This document shows, piece by piece, positions 35,328 through 43,922 of a DNA stretch of 64,000 nt. Position 1 is the stretch's first letter. Each line of letters opens with the position of its first letter. Below the pieces are notes generated by a model. That model saw only the letters and a program-made list of their open reading frames with translations. It was not told where the DNA came from and searched no databases. Made by a program: the position numbers and the translations under genes. Source of the stretch: Niveispirillum sp943371025 (GTDB lineage Bacteria > Pseudomonadota > Alphaproteobacteria > Azospirillales > Azospirillaceae). The stretch covers positions 248,001 through 312,000 of the forward strand of contig CALRTC020000001.1 in assembly GCA_943371025.1 (NCBI GenBank), in the 5' to 3' direction.

Positions 35328-35392
35328 AGAGATGAAGGGAGCCTCATAAGGAGGTAAAGTCCCTGACAGTTGCCCTAATGCAACGGTCAAGT
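35296..35392 (-). ncRNA. Candidate small RNA of about 97 nt
   Basis: A putative promoter (35399-35427, minus) and a strong terminator (35296-35327) delimit a transcript with no open frame. It can form GTTGC/GCAAC, then CCTC/GAGG hairpins, and then the terminator stem. ACCTCCTT is complementary to ribosome-binding sites, as in several alphaproteobacterial sRNAs. It could instead be the 3' untranslated region of the upstream CRP-like gene. Confidence 0.45.
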
Positions 35393-35398
35393 CACTTC

Positions 35399-35427
35399 CT
35401 TATACTCCACCAGTGTGGGCTTTTGAA
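35399..35427 (-). promoter_or_regulatory. Sigma-70-like promoter for the candidate sRNA
   Basis: On the minus strand TTCAAA (35422-35427), a 17-base spacer, and TATAAG (35399-35404). This would start transcription near 35392. Confidence 0.4.
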
Positions 35428-35520
35428 GCGCAAAAAGCGTGTCCGGATGACCACACACAAAAAACTTCACATTTTAAGCCAATGTGCAGGGCGCAGGTCT
35501 GACCCCCGCTCGCGCCGGCC

Positions 35521-36219
35521 TCAGTCCCCACGCACATCCTCCACCATCTCCTCCAGCCGGGCGAAATCGGGCATGATCAGGCTGTTGCCCTGACGGATGA
35601 CGATATTGTCGCGGGCCAGATCGCTCATCACCCGGGCGACAGTCTCACGCGTGGTGGAGACGCGGCTGGCGATGTCGGAATGGATCGGAACAGGCGTAAT
35701 CTCTGCGCTGCCGTCATCCTTCAGCCCGGTTTTGGCCAGGCGCAGCAGCTCTGCATGAACGCGGTTATTGGCGCCAAGCGTGGACAGGTCCATGATCCGG
35801 CCGGTGGAGGCGCGGACAATCTGGGTCAGACGGCGCATGACCATGGCGGCCACGGTGGGGTTGCGGGTCACCGTCTCCATGAACAGGCGCGGCGACATGA
35901 AGGCGACCAGCGTGTCGGTCAGCGCCACGATGCTGGCCGAGCGCGGCCCGCCGTCTATGGCCGACAATTCCCCCAGATAGCCACCGGTATCGATGTCATC
36001 AAAGGTGATCTCCCGGCCGGACAGTGAGTAATTCACCACCCGGACGCGGCCTTCGACGATCAGGCAGACATCGCGGCTGTCCGACGATCGGTCGACAATC
36101 TGTTCATGGGGATGGAAATGGCGCCAACTGCAATTGCGTGCAATGGCGGCCCTTTCATCGGGCGTCAAGGACTGCAACAGGTCAATCCGGTCGAGATTGG
36201 CGTTATGGGCGTCGCTCAC
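35521..36219 (-). CDS. CRP-family cyclic-nucleotide-type regulator
   Basis: About 232 residues from a GTG at 36219; an ATG at 36339 would add 40 residues that do not look like the family. The beta-roll contains GGYLGELSAIDGGPRSASIVA, whose glutamate and arginine are the cyclic-nucleotide phosphate and ribose contacts in CRP. The winged helix (SDIASRVSTTRETVARVMSDLARD) has the RETVAR recognition helix. Cysteines for an iron-sulfur cluster are absent. It is divergent from the DUF502 gene. Its regulon cannot be read here. Confidence 0.83.
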   Translation of the reverse strand: MSDAHNANLDRIDLLQSLTPDERAAIARNCSWRHFHPHEQIVDRSSDSRDVCLIVEGRVRVVNYSLSGREITFDDIDTGGYLGELSAIDGGPRSASIVALTDTLVAFMSPRLFMETVTRNPTVAAMVMRRLTQIVRASTGRIMDLSTLGANNRVHAELLRLAKTGLKDDGSAEITPVPIHSDIASRVSTTRETVARVMSDLARDNIVIRQGNSLIMPDFARLEEMVEDVRGD

Positions 36220-36322
36220 GTCTGGCGTCCGAAGTTTGGTTTCGTCATTGGATGCTATATCTAGGCCGGGCGGACGCAAACCGCTACCGTTACGATTGAA
36301 CGCTTTGATCCGGTGGGGAGTG

Positions 36323-37021
36323 ATGATGACGGAAGACAAGGCGAAGGGCCGACGCCGGCTGCGTCTGTTCCAGGGGTTCCATCTGACCCTGGGCGCGCGG
36401 CTGAAGGCCTATCTTTTCACCGGTATCCTGATCACTGCGCCGATTTCCATCACGCTTTACCTGGCCTGGCTGGTGATTGATGGGGTGGACCGGCTGGTCG
36501 ACACCGTCCTGCCCGTGCAATACCGGCCCGACCAGCTGCTGCCCTTCACCCTGCCGGGGCTGGGTCTGATCATTCTGCTGATCTTCCTGATCACGGTCGG
36601 CATGGTCTCCGCGGGCTTTGCTGGACGGCTCCTGGTTCGACTCGGAGAGGGGCTGGTGGCCCGGACGCCGGTCCTGCGCGGCATCTATTCGGCGACCAAG
36701 CAGATCTTCGAAACCGTGCTGGCCCAGCAATCAGATGCCTTCCGCGAAGTGGTGCTGGTGGAATTTCCCCGTACCGGCTGCTGGTCCATCGCCTTCGTCA
36801 CCGGCACGACGCGCGGAGAGGTGGGACGCCTGCTGGCGGGACAGGTGGAAATGGTCAATGTCTTTGTGCCCACCACCCCCAACCCCACGTCCGGCTATCT
36901 GATGTTCGTGCCGCGTACCGACATCCGGCCGTTGACGATGAGTGTGGAGGACGGGTTGAAGATGGTGGTTTCCGGCGGGCTGGTCATGCCGCCGGACCCT
37001 GTGCCAGCGCCGGCCGCGTGA
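36323..37021 (+). CDS. DUF502-family membrane protein
   Basis: 232 residues with two strong hydrophobic segments (AYLFTGILITAPISITLYLAW, about residues 30-50, seen as GILITAPISITLYLAW; and LGLIILLIFLITVGMVSAG, about 78-96), then a soluble domain with VPTTPNPTSGYLMFVPR. The TAPxxxTxxL and TPNPTSG motifs define the DUF502 family, widespread in bacteria and of unknown function. GGGGAG precedes tandem ATGs at 36323 and 36326. Confidence 0.85.
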   Translation: MMTEDKAKGRRRLRLFQGFHLTLGARLKAYLFTGILITAPISITLYLAWLVIDGVDRLVDTVLPVQYRPDQLLPFTLPGLGLIILLIFLITVGMVSAGFAGRLLVRLGEGLVARTPVLRGIYSATKQIFETVLAQQSDAFREVVLVEFPRTGCWSIAFVTGTTRGEVGRLLAGQVEMVNVFVPTTPNPTSGYLMFVPRTDIRPLTMSVEDGLKMVVSGGLVMPPDPVPAPAA

Positions 37022-37147
37022 CTACGGGATTATGCATCAAGAGCGTGTATTTATGATAATACTGTTCCAACTAAGATTGTGAATTGCGCGCTGAACTGTT
37101 GCGTGGTCATAGTACCAATCTTGCTTTCCGAGATTGGGGGAAACCAT

Positions 37148-39154
37148 ATGCAACGGGAACGGAACTGGCGCCGCACGGGTGCTGCCCTGGCCGGTCTGAT
37201 GATGGTGGCAGGTTGCGGCACGGCCACCGCGCAGAAGGGCCCGCCCGTACGGGAACTGGTGGCGCCATCGGTGCTGAAGCCGCAGGGGCAGGAAGCGCGG
37301 GACGAAAAAAGCCCGAAAGGCTACAATCTGTTGAGCCTGGGCGCGCTGGGGACGGCGATCAAGGAAGGCAAGGAGCTGCATTACGTCCTGCCGATCCAGT
37401 ACAATTCGGGCAAGATCTACAACCCGGCCACGGGCAAGGATGACCCGGTCACGCTGCGGTCCTATGGCAACGCCTTCCTGGCGCCGACCATCGTCATGAA
37501 TCCGGGCCAGACGGTGCGCATCTCGCTGATCAACAAGCTGGATCCGCAGCCGGGCTGCGGGCTTTATCCGAATACCGAACAGCCGCTGCCCATCAATCAG
37601 CCGCACTGCTCCAACGACACCAACCTGCATAGCCACGGGCTGTGGGTCTCCCCCACCGGCAACAGCGACAATGTGTTGTTGAACCTGAAGCCGGGCGTAC
37701 AGTTCCAGTATGAATATAACGTGCCGGAGGACCATCCGGCCGGCACCTTCTGGTATCACCCGCACAAGCATGGATCGACTTCCATGCAGGTGGGCAGCGG
37801 CATGGCGGGCGCGCTGGTGGTCAAGGGATCGCGCCCCCCCACGGCCGTGACCAATGGTGATCTGGATACGCTGCTGGCCCCCTTCGCACCGCCCGGCGGT
37901 GCCGAGCAGGAGGTGATGCTGATCCAGCAGATCCCCTACGCCTGCTTTGACGATCAGGGGAACATCGAGAAATTGACGGATTCCAACGGCAAGGTCATCC
38001 GCTGGATCTGCAAGGACGGGCAGATCGGCAAGGTCGAGAATTTCGCCGAGCAGTTTGCCTTTTCCGCCTGGAAGGAATCCGGCCGTTACACCATGTTCAA
38101 CGGCATCGTCCGCGGCACGGAGAAGGTGGAACCTGGCCGCATCTACCGCTGGCGCCTGATCCATGCGGGGGTGGAGGAGACGATCAATCTGCGTATCCGC
38201 AAGGTCGGCAACCCGACAAAGCTGCGGTCCAACCTGGCCGACGCCAAGGAACAGGCCGCCGAAGTGAAGGCCGCCTGCACGGGCGTCGACGTGACACAGT
38301 ATGAGGTGGCGACCGACGGCCTGACCCGCCCGTCGATCTACGCCAAGAGCGTCAACAACCTGCAGCCTGGTTACCGCAGCGACGTGCTGTTCATTCTGCC
38401 GGAGGCGGGCGATTACTGTGTCTATGACGATGGCGGCGGGGAGCAGATCGTCAGCGACGACAATCCCAAGATCATCGGCTTCCTGCATGCCGAGGGTACG
38501 GCCAAGGTGGCCGACACCAAGGCCTTCCTGACGCAGCAGCTGCTGGCATCGGCGGACAGCCTGCCCGAGCCGGTGCGGGCCATGGTCAAGGGGGATCTGA
38601 ACAATGATATGAAACTGACCAAATATGTTCCCCACCAGGATATCAGCGACGCTGAGCTGGCATTGTACAAGCAGCCGGTCGTGAAGATTCAGTTCAACCT
38701 GATCCCCGGTTCCGGCACGATGCCGACCCTGTTTCTGATTAACGGCAAGGAATACGATCCGGAGGTCATGAACCAGACCCTGGTGCTGGGCACGGCGCAG
38801 GAATGGAAGATCAGCTCGCTGAATGTCAGCCACCCCTTCCATATCCACGTCAATCCGTTCGAAGTGGTGAGCATTCGCAAGCAGCGGGCCGACGGGACGG
38901 AGGGGGAAGAGGTCGATACCGGCATCTATGCCGGCATGAAGGGCACCTGGCGCGACACGATCATGACGGCGGACAAGGTCGGGGTGAGCAAGGACCCGGT
39001 CGTCATCACCCTGCGCACCCGGTACAACCGCTATATCGGCCAATATGTCCTGCACTGCCACATCCTGGATCATGAGGACCAGGGCATGATGCAGAATGTG
39101 CAGATCGTGCTGCCCGATGCCGACGGCAAGGCCATGCCGCAGGGCCATCATTGA
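37148..39154 (+). CDS. Multicopper oxidase, lipoprotein-type
   Basis: 668 residues. The N-terminus carries a lipobox (LMMVAGC, Cys23). The four copper-binding segments are all present: NLHSHG (160-164), YHPHKHG (203-209), HPFHIH (about 560) and HCHILDHEDQGMM (about 638). Both type 1 and the type 2/3 trinuclear coppers can therefore be bound. Laccase-type enzymes oxidise Cu(I), Mn(II) or phenols using oxygen. A 100-residue insertion separates cupredoxin domains 1 and 2. GGGGGA precedes the ATG. No copper transporter or regulator is adjacent, so the substrate is open. Confidence 0.9.
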   Translation: MQRERNWRRTGAALAGLMMVAGCGTATAQKGPPVRELVAPSVLKPQGQEARDEKSPKGYNLLSLGALGTAIKEGKELHYVLPIQYNSGKIYNPATGKDDPVTLRSYGNAFLAPTIVMNPGQTVRISLINKLDPQPGCGLYPNTEQPLPINQPHCSNDTNLHSHGLWVSPTGNSDNVLLNLKPGVQFQYEYNVPEDHPAGTFWYHPHKHGSTSMQVGSGMAGALVVKGSRPPTAVTNGDLDTLLAPFAPPGGAEQEVMLIQQIPYACFDDQGNIEKLTDSNGKVIRWICKDGQIGKVENFAEQFAFSAWKESGRYTMFNGIVRGTEKVEPGRIYRWRLIHAGVEETINLRIRKVGNPTKLRSNLADAKEQAAEVKAACTGVDVTQYEVATDGLTRPSIYAKSVNNLQPGYRSDVLFILPEAGDYCVYDDGGGEQIVSDDNPKIIGFLHAEGTAKVADTKAFLTQQLLASADSLPEPVRAMVKGDLNNDMKLTKYVPHQDISDAELALYKQPVVKIQFNLIPGSGTMPTLFLINGKEYDPEVMNQTLVLGTAQEWKISSLNVSHPFHIHVNPFEVVSIRKQRADGTEGEEVDTGIYAGMKGTWRDTIMTADKVGVSKDPVVITLRTRYNRYIGQYVLHCHILDHEDQGMMQNVQIVLPDADGKAMPQGHH

Positions 39155-39231
39155 CGCAAGAGGAAACCCACCGACCCGGAACAAAGCCGGACCGGTGGGG
39201 CCTCTGTCAGGACAAGTGTATGATACCACAG

Positions 39232-39266
39232 CCGGAAAGTGCCGACCACAGGTCGGGACTTTCCGG
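39232..39266. repeat. 16-bp hairpin downstream of the membrane protein gene
   Basis: CCGGAAAGTGCCGACC (39232-39247) pairs with 39251-39266 except for one G-G mismatch, leaving a three-base ACA turn. There is no T-run on either strand. It lies between the convergent oxidase and small membrane protein genes, so it may stop transcription. Confidence 0.5.
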
Positions 39267-39280
39267 TATTCGTATAAGAT

Positions 39281-39601
39281 CTATCCGCGGCGGTGCTTGG
39301 CGCTGTCGGCCCGGACGGGAACGGGCTGCCGGGTGGCGATCCGCTGCACACGGATGCGATGCCCGCCCACGGGTTCGTCATCGTCCTTCTGCAGCATGAC
39401 GGCGAAGCCGATCTGCAGGCTGCCGATGGTCAGGCCCGTCAGGAAGCAGAAGACCGCCAGACCCAGCCAACCCATAGGGGTGGCCATGGCAAGGCTGCGC
39501 AGATGCAACGCGTCGGTGGCGACGACGATGGCAGCGATGGTAACGCCCAGCGCAAAGCCGATGGCGGCATGGCGCAGCATGAAACGGATCAGGGGCGGCA
39601 T
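39281..39601 (-). CDS. Small membrane protein of unknown function
   Basis: 106 residues. Two or three hydrophobic helices (about 10-30 and 40-68, including LGLAVFCFLTGLTIGSLQIGF) precede a charged tail rich in arginine. I do not recognise a family. GGAGG lies about six bases before the ATG and the hydrophobic pattern is unlike a frame-shadow, so I accept it as a gene. It is divergent from ubiT and convergent with the multicopper oxidase gene. Confidence 0.6.
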   Translation of the reverse strand: MPPLIRFMLRHAAIGFALGVTIAAIVVATDALHLRSLAMATPMGWLGLAVFCFLTGLTIGSLQIGFAVMLQKDDDEPVGGHRIRVQRIATRQPVPVRADSAKHRRG

Positions 39602-39705
39602 GGCAATCCTCCGGTCGGAGCCGATGACATGAGAGTGTCATCATCCGGGGACAAGGCCAAGCGCTGTCCTGTCGCACCCGCCGGGTGCATCGGGATAGGC
39701 GCCGG

Positions 39706-39719
39706 TTGATCTGCCGCAA
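39706..39719 (+). promoter_or_regulatory. FNR-box-like site upstream of ubiT
   Basis: TTGATCTGCCGCAA matches TTGAT-N4-ATCAA at eight of ten defined positions. It lies upstream of ubiTUV, genes that are known to be used without oxygen. Confidence 0.35.
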
Positions 39720-39838
39720 AGAAGGGCGCGCGGAAACCCTTATGCTGCGGACCTCCGTCATCGGCCCCGGTGGAACCGCATGGAAACCCGTCTCCCGCGC
39801 CTACGCATCTGTCACTCCCGCTGCCGGCGGGGGTGGGC

Positions 39839-40495
39839 ATGAGCCTGGATGCCAGCCGCCCGGCCCCCTTCGGCGCGCTTGTGCTGACGGTCCCGGCCTT
39901 CGACCTGGTGCCGCCGGCCCTCATGGCGCCCTTCCTGTCGGCGGCCCTGCGCGCCATGATCCGCCGCCATCCGGAGATATTCCGCCGACTGGAGACGTTG
40001 GGCGAGGCGGATTTCCTGATCGATCCCATCGACCTGCCCGTCTGGTTCCGGCTGCGGCCGGCGGGGGCGGCCCCCAGCCTGACCCTGCATCGCGGATCGC
40101 TGCCGGACACCGGCTGGACGGCGGCCCTGCGGGCACCGTTCTGGACCCTGATCGACCTGCTGGAAGGTCGGCTGGATGGTGACGCGGCCTTTTTCGGTCG
40201 CGACATCGCCATCGAGGGCGATATGGAGGCGGTGCTGACCCTGCGCAACGCGCTGGAGGAGGGGGAGGTCCGGGTATTGGCCGATCTTCTGCCCCTGCTG
40301 GGCCCCGTCGCCGGTCCCGTCCGCCACCTGCTGGATCGCGCCCTGCCGCTGGCCACCCGCATGGAGGGGCGGCTGCGGGCGCTGCAGGCATCGCTGCTGC
40401 ACCCGCATATGGACCGGCTGTCGGAGCTGGAAGGTGAGATCGCCGATCTGCGCGCGCAGATGCGCGACAGGTTCCGTAAAGGAAGACAATCATGA
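39839..40495 (+). CDS. ubiT: UbiT, SCP2-type accessory protein for O2-independent ubiquinone synthesis
   Basis: 218 residues from the ATG at 39839; an in-frame start at 39770 would add 23. It carries an SCP2 lipid-binding domain with FLSAALRAMIRRHPEIFRRL, the conserved FGRDIAIEGDMEAVLTLRN (core IEGDMEA) and a helical tail. The assignment depends on its place directly before ubiU and ubiV, to which it is coupled by an ATGA overlap. UbiT binds ubiquinone precursors and is required for the anaerobic pathway in E. coli. It is longer than the E. coli protein because of the tail after about residue 175. Confidence 0.85.
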   Translation: MSLDASRPAPFGALVLTVPAFDLVPPALMAPFLSAALRAMIRRHPEIFRRLETLGEADFLIDPIDLPVWFRLRPAGAAPSLTLHRGSLPDTGWTAALRAPFWTLIDLLEGRLDGDAAFFGRDIAIEGDMEAVLTLRNALEEGEVRVLADLLPLLGPVAGPVRHLLDRALPLATRMEGRLRALQASLLHPHMDRLSELEGEIADLRAQMRDRFRKGRQS

Positions 40496-41493
40496 TGCCC
40501 GTGCCCAAACCCCTGACGCTGGTCTGCCCCGCCGGCACGCCCGCAGCATTGGAGGCGGCCCTGGTGGCCGGCGCCGATACCGTCTATTGCGGTTTCCGTG
40601 ACGAAACCAATGCCCGCAATTTTCCGGGCCTGAACTTCTCCCGCGCGGAGATGAAGAGTGCCATCGCCGCCGCCCATGGTGTGGGGCGAGAACTGTACGT
40701 CGCCATCAACACCTTCCCCCGCGCCGGGGCCATGGGCGCCTGGCTGCGCGCCATGGAGGATGCGGCGGCGTTAGGGGCGGATGCGATCATCCTGGCCGAT
40801 CTGGGCCTGATGGCGGAGGCGGCGCGTCGCCTGCCGGGCCAGCGCATCCATCTGTCGGTGCAGGCCGCCGCCTCCACGCCGGAGGCCATCCGCTTCTATC
40901 AGGAAGCGTTCGGCGTGCAGCGCGTGGTGCTGCCGCGCGTGCTGACCCTGAAGGAGATTGCCGCCATCAATCAGGAGATCAATGTGGAGACGGAGGTCTT
41001 CGCCTTTGGCGGCATGTGCGTGATGGCGGAGGGACGGTGCCACCTGTCCTCCTATGTCACGGGACAATCGCCCAACAGCCATGGCGTCTGCTCCCCCGCC
41101 TCCCATGTCCGCTATGAACAGCGCGGCGGGGCAATGCTGTCGCGGCTGGGGGATGTGACCATCGACCGGTTCAGGCAGGGGGAGGCGGCGGGATACCCGA
41201 CCCTGTGTAAGGGACGGTTCGAGGCGAACAACCGCCTGTCACACCTGTTCGAGGACCCGGTGTCCCTGAATGTGCTGGAACAGATCCCGGACCTGATGGC
41301 GGCCGGCGTGTCGGCGCTGAAGATCGAGGGGCGGCAGCGGGGCAAGGCCTATGTCGCCCGCGTCGTCGCCGAATTCCGCGCGGCTGTGGATGCGGCGGCG
41401 GCGGGCATGCCGATCCGGGCCGGAGAGGCGTTGCTGGCACAGACGGAAGGGCGCCGGTCCACAGCCGGTGCCTATGACCGCGGCTGGCGGTGA
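40492..41493 (+). CDS. ubiU: UbiU, U32-family O2-independent ubiquinone hydroxylase subunit
   Basis: 333 residues beginning with the U32-family CPAGTPAALEAALVAGADTVYCGF. Four cysteines for a 4Fe-4S cluster are visible in GGMCVMAEGRC, GVCSPA and YPTLCKGRF. With UbiV it forms a heterodimer that hydroxylates the quinone ring using prephenate instead of oxygen, in the cytosol. It overlaps ubiT by four bases, and ubiV follows 11 bases later. Confidence 0.93.
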   Translation: MMPVPKPLTLVCPAGTPAALEAALVAGADTVYCGFRDETNARNFPGLNFSRAEMKSAIAAAHGVGRELYVAINTFPRAGAMGAWLRAMEDAAALGADAIILADLGLMAEAARRLPGQRIHLSVQAAASTPEAIRFYQEAFGVQRVVLPRVLTLKEIAAINQEINVETEVFAFGGMCVMAEGRCHLSSYVTGQSPNSHGVCSPASHVRYEQRGGAMLSRLGDVTIDRFRQGEAAGYPTLCKGRFEANNRLSHLFEDPVSLNVLEQIPDLMAAGVSALKIEGRQRGKAYVARVVAEFRAAVDAAAAGMPIRAGEALLAQTEGRRSTAGAYDRGWR

Positions 41494-41504
41494 GGAGAGA
41501 AGCG

Positions 41505-42422
41505 ATGCATGCGACCGGATTGACCCTGGGGCCGGTTCTGTTCAACTGGTCCCCGGACCGCCTGCGCGATTTCTATGCCCGCATCGCCGACGAGGCGCCG
41601 GTGGATACTGTCGTGCTGGGCGAAGTGGTCTGTTCCAAGCGACCCCCGGCCGTGGAGGTACTGGCCGGGGCCGTGGACCGGCTGACGCGGGCCGGCAAGC
41701 AGGTGCTGACCGCCACCCTGGCCCTGGTCATGCAGCCGCGGGAACGGCAGAGCCTGCGTGACCAGACAGCCCAGGACGATCTGCTGGTGGAGGCCAATGA
41801 CGCCACAGCCCTGTCGCTGCTGGGCGGGCGGGCACACGCCGTGGGACCGCATGTCAGCATCTATAACGAGGCGGCTTTGGCTGTGCTGGCCCAACGCGGG
41901 GCCGTGCGGGCGTGCCTGGGGCCGGAACTGCCGTTTGACACGGTGGCGACCCTGGCCCGTGCCGCCCGCACCTTGCCGGGACTGGCGCTGGAGGTGATGG
42001 CCTTCGGGCGTCTGCCGCTGGCCATATCGGCCCGCTGCTACCATGCGCGGGCGCACCAGCTGCAGAAGGATGGCTGCCAGTTCGTCTGCGCCCGCGATCC
42101 CGATGGGCTGGAGGTGGATACGATCGACGGCCAGTCCTTTCTGGCCGTGAACGGGGTGCAGGTGCTGAGCGGCACCCATGCCAACCTTCTGTCGGACCTG
42201 CCGGCCCTGGCCCTGGCGGGTGTGAGCAGCTTCCGCCTGTCGCCGCATAGCGGGGACATGGTGGCGACGGCGCAGCTATTCCGTGATGTGCTGGACGGGC
42301 GGATGGACAGCACCGCCGCGCAGGATGAACTGGCCGACCTTCATCCCGATGCCCGCTTTGCCAACGGCTTCCTGCATGGGCGGCATGGAAGGCAATGGCA
42401 GCAGGGGGCGCTGGAGGAATGA
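41505..42422 (+). CDS. ubiV: UbiV, U32-family O2-independent ubiquinone hydroxylase subunit
   Basis: 305 residues from the ATG at 41505, with GGAGAG upstream. The U32 fold begins LTLGPVLFNWSPDRLRDFY. Cysteines that would hold the cluster are in EVVCSKRPP and in ARCYHARAH...GCQFVCARD, matching UbiV (one early, three clustered). It is the partner of UbiU. The set gives the organism ubiquinone for nitrate- or microaerobic respiration, in line with the FNR-like regulator 10 kb away. Confidence 0.93.
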   Translation: MHATGLTLGPVLFNWSPDRLRDFYARIADEAPVDTVVLGEVVCSKRPPAVEVLAGAVDRLTRAGKQVLTATLALVMQPRERQSLRDQTAQDDLLVEANDATALSLLGGRAHAVGPHVSIYNEAALAVLAQRGAVRACLGPELPFDTVATLARAARTLPGLALEVMAFGRLPLAISARCYHARAHQLQKDGCQFVCARDPDGLEVDTIDGQSFLAVNGVQVLSGTHANLLSDLPALALAGVSSFRLSPHSGDMVATAQLFRDVLDGRMDSTAAQDELADLHPDARFANGFLHGRHGRQWQQGALEE

Positions 42423-42459
42423 AAAAGGCCCGCGCCGCAGGGGATGCGGCGCGGGCCTT
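42422..42459. terminator. Bidirectional terminator between ubiV and pgk
   Basis: A perfect 14-bp stem (AAGGCCCGCGCCGC / GCGGCGCGGGCCTT) with a seven-base loop. The minus-strand side runs into five T, so it serves pgk best; on the plus strand it closes the ubiTUV operon. Confidence 0.85.
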
Positions 42460-42492
42460 CATCTTTGGGACGGCTGAGCCGCCCCGCAATCG

Positions 42493-43689
42493 TCAGGCGT
42501 GCTTTTCCAGGGCGGCGACGCCCGGCAGCACCTTGCCTTCCAGCCATTCCAGGAAGGCGCCGCCTGCCGTGGAAACATAGGAGAAGCGGGCGGCCACACC
42601 GGCATGTTCTAGGGCCGCCACCGTGTCCCCACCGCCGGCGACCGACAGCAGCTTGCCTTGCGCGGTCAGGTTGGCGGCGATGGCGGCCACGGCGTTGGTG
42701 GCGCTGTCGAACGGCACCAGTTCAAAGGCGCCGAACGGGCCGTTCCAGACCAGGGTCTTGGCGCCCGCCAGCTTCTGGCCCACCAGTTCGACGGTGGCCG
42801 GGCCGGCATCCAACATCATCTCGCCATCCTGGATATCGGTGACGGCGGTGGTGCGGTGGTCGGCATTGGCCTTGAATTCACGGGCCATCAGCCCGTCGAC
42901 GGGCAGCACGATCTCGCACCCGCCGGCGGCCGCCTTTTCCATGATGGCGCGGGCTTGGTCGGCCATGTCGCGCTCGCACAGGGACGAACCCACCGGCACG
43001 CCCTTGGCGAACAGGAAGGTGTTGGCCATGCCGCCGCCCAGGATCAGGATGTCGACCTTCGACACCATGTTCAGCAGCAGGTCCAGCTTGGTGGAGATCT
43101 TGGCGCCACCGACGACGGCGGCCACGGGGCGTTCCGGGGCGGCCAGCGCCTTGCCCAGCGCTTCCAGTTCCGCCTGCATCAACCGGCCGGCGGCGCTGGG
43201 AAGCAGATGCGCGATGCCTTCGGTGGAGGCGTGCGCACGGTGGGCCGACGAAAAGGCGTCGTTGACATAGACATCGCCCAGGGCCGCCATGGCCTTGGCC
43301 AGATCGGCGTCGTTCTTTTCCTCACCTGCATGGAAGCGGGTATTTTCCAGGATCAGCACGCCGCCGGCCGGCAGGGCCGCGATGGCAGATGCGGCCTTTT
43401 CGCCCACGCAATCCTCGGCAAAGGCGACGGGGGTGCCCAGGGCCTTTTCCACGGCCGGCACCACCTGGCGCAGGCTGTTCTTCGTGTCGGGGCCGTTCTT
43501 GGGCCGGCCGAAATGCGACATGACGACGACCTTGGCGCCCTTGGCGGCAATTTCCTTCAGCGTCGGCACCAGACGGTCGATGCGCGTCGTGTCGGTGACC
43601 TGGCCGTCGGCCACGGGCACGTTCAGGTCGGCACGGACCAGGACGGTCTTGCCCGAAACATCGATGGTGTCGAGGGTCTGGAAGCGCAT
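42493..43689 (-). CDS. pgk: Phosphoglycerate kinase
   Basis: 398 residues, the normal length. Substrate-binding segments are seen: VLVRADLNVPV, the SHFGRP loop, LENTRFHAGEE, VVGGAKISTKLDLL, and the nucleotide end GGGDTVAALEHAG. It makes ATP from 1,3-bisphosphoglycerate in glycolysis and runs backwards in gluconeogenesis. The ATG at 43689 gives the family N-terminus MRFQTLDTIDVSGK. It stands alone here, without gap or fba. Confidence 0.97.
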   Translation of the reverse strand: MRFQTLDTIDVSGKTVLVRADLNVPVADGQVTDTTRIDRLVPTLKEIAAKGAKVVVMSHFGRPKNGPDTKNSLRQVVPAVEKALGTPVAFAEDCVGEKAASAIAALPAGGVLILENTRFHAGEEKNDADLAKAMAALGDVYVNDAFSSAHRAHASTEGIAHLLPSAAGRLMQAELEALGKALAAPERPVAAVVGGAKISTKLDLLLNMVSKVDILILGGGMANTFLFAKGVPVGSSLCERDMADQARAIMEKAAAGGCEIVLPVDGLMAREFKANADHRTTAVTDIQDGEMMLDAGPATVELVGQKLAGAKTLVWNGPFGAFELVPFDSATNAVAAIAANLTAQGKLLSVAGGGDTVAALEHAGVAARFSYVSTAGGAFLEWLEGKVLPGVAALEKHA

Positions 43690-43922
43690 GGAGAAGGTTC
43701 CCGTCTGAAAGGAAGTGGCATCGGCTACCGGGGGCGAAAGAAACACCATTGCCCGCCCGCTTTCAACAACTCCTCCCGACCGGGCGGCAATGGGGGAGTT
43801 GCAAAAAAATCGCCGCCCGCGATAGACACGCCTTCACGGAATTGTCATCGTTGGTGCTGGAACGGCCGGAATGCGGGGCGAATCGCCCGTCCGGCTGCGT
43901 TTGGTCATGGTTACGGTGTATG

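Noticed and set aside
35378..35593. A 71-codon frame on the plus strand with AAGGAGG upstream
   Set aside because: The GGAGG is more than 20 bases from the ATG, the product is basic and low in complexity, and it overlaps the CRP-like gene.
36220..36339. A 40-residue N-terminal extension of the CRP-like regulator
   Set aside because: It overlaps the probable promoter of the divergent DUF502 gene and does not resemble CRP-family N-termini.
39163..39206. An imperfect GC hairpin after the multicopper oxidase gene
   Set aside because: It has several mismatches and no T-run, so it was not listed as a terminator.
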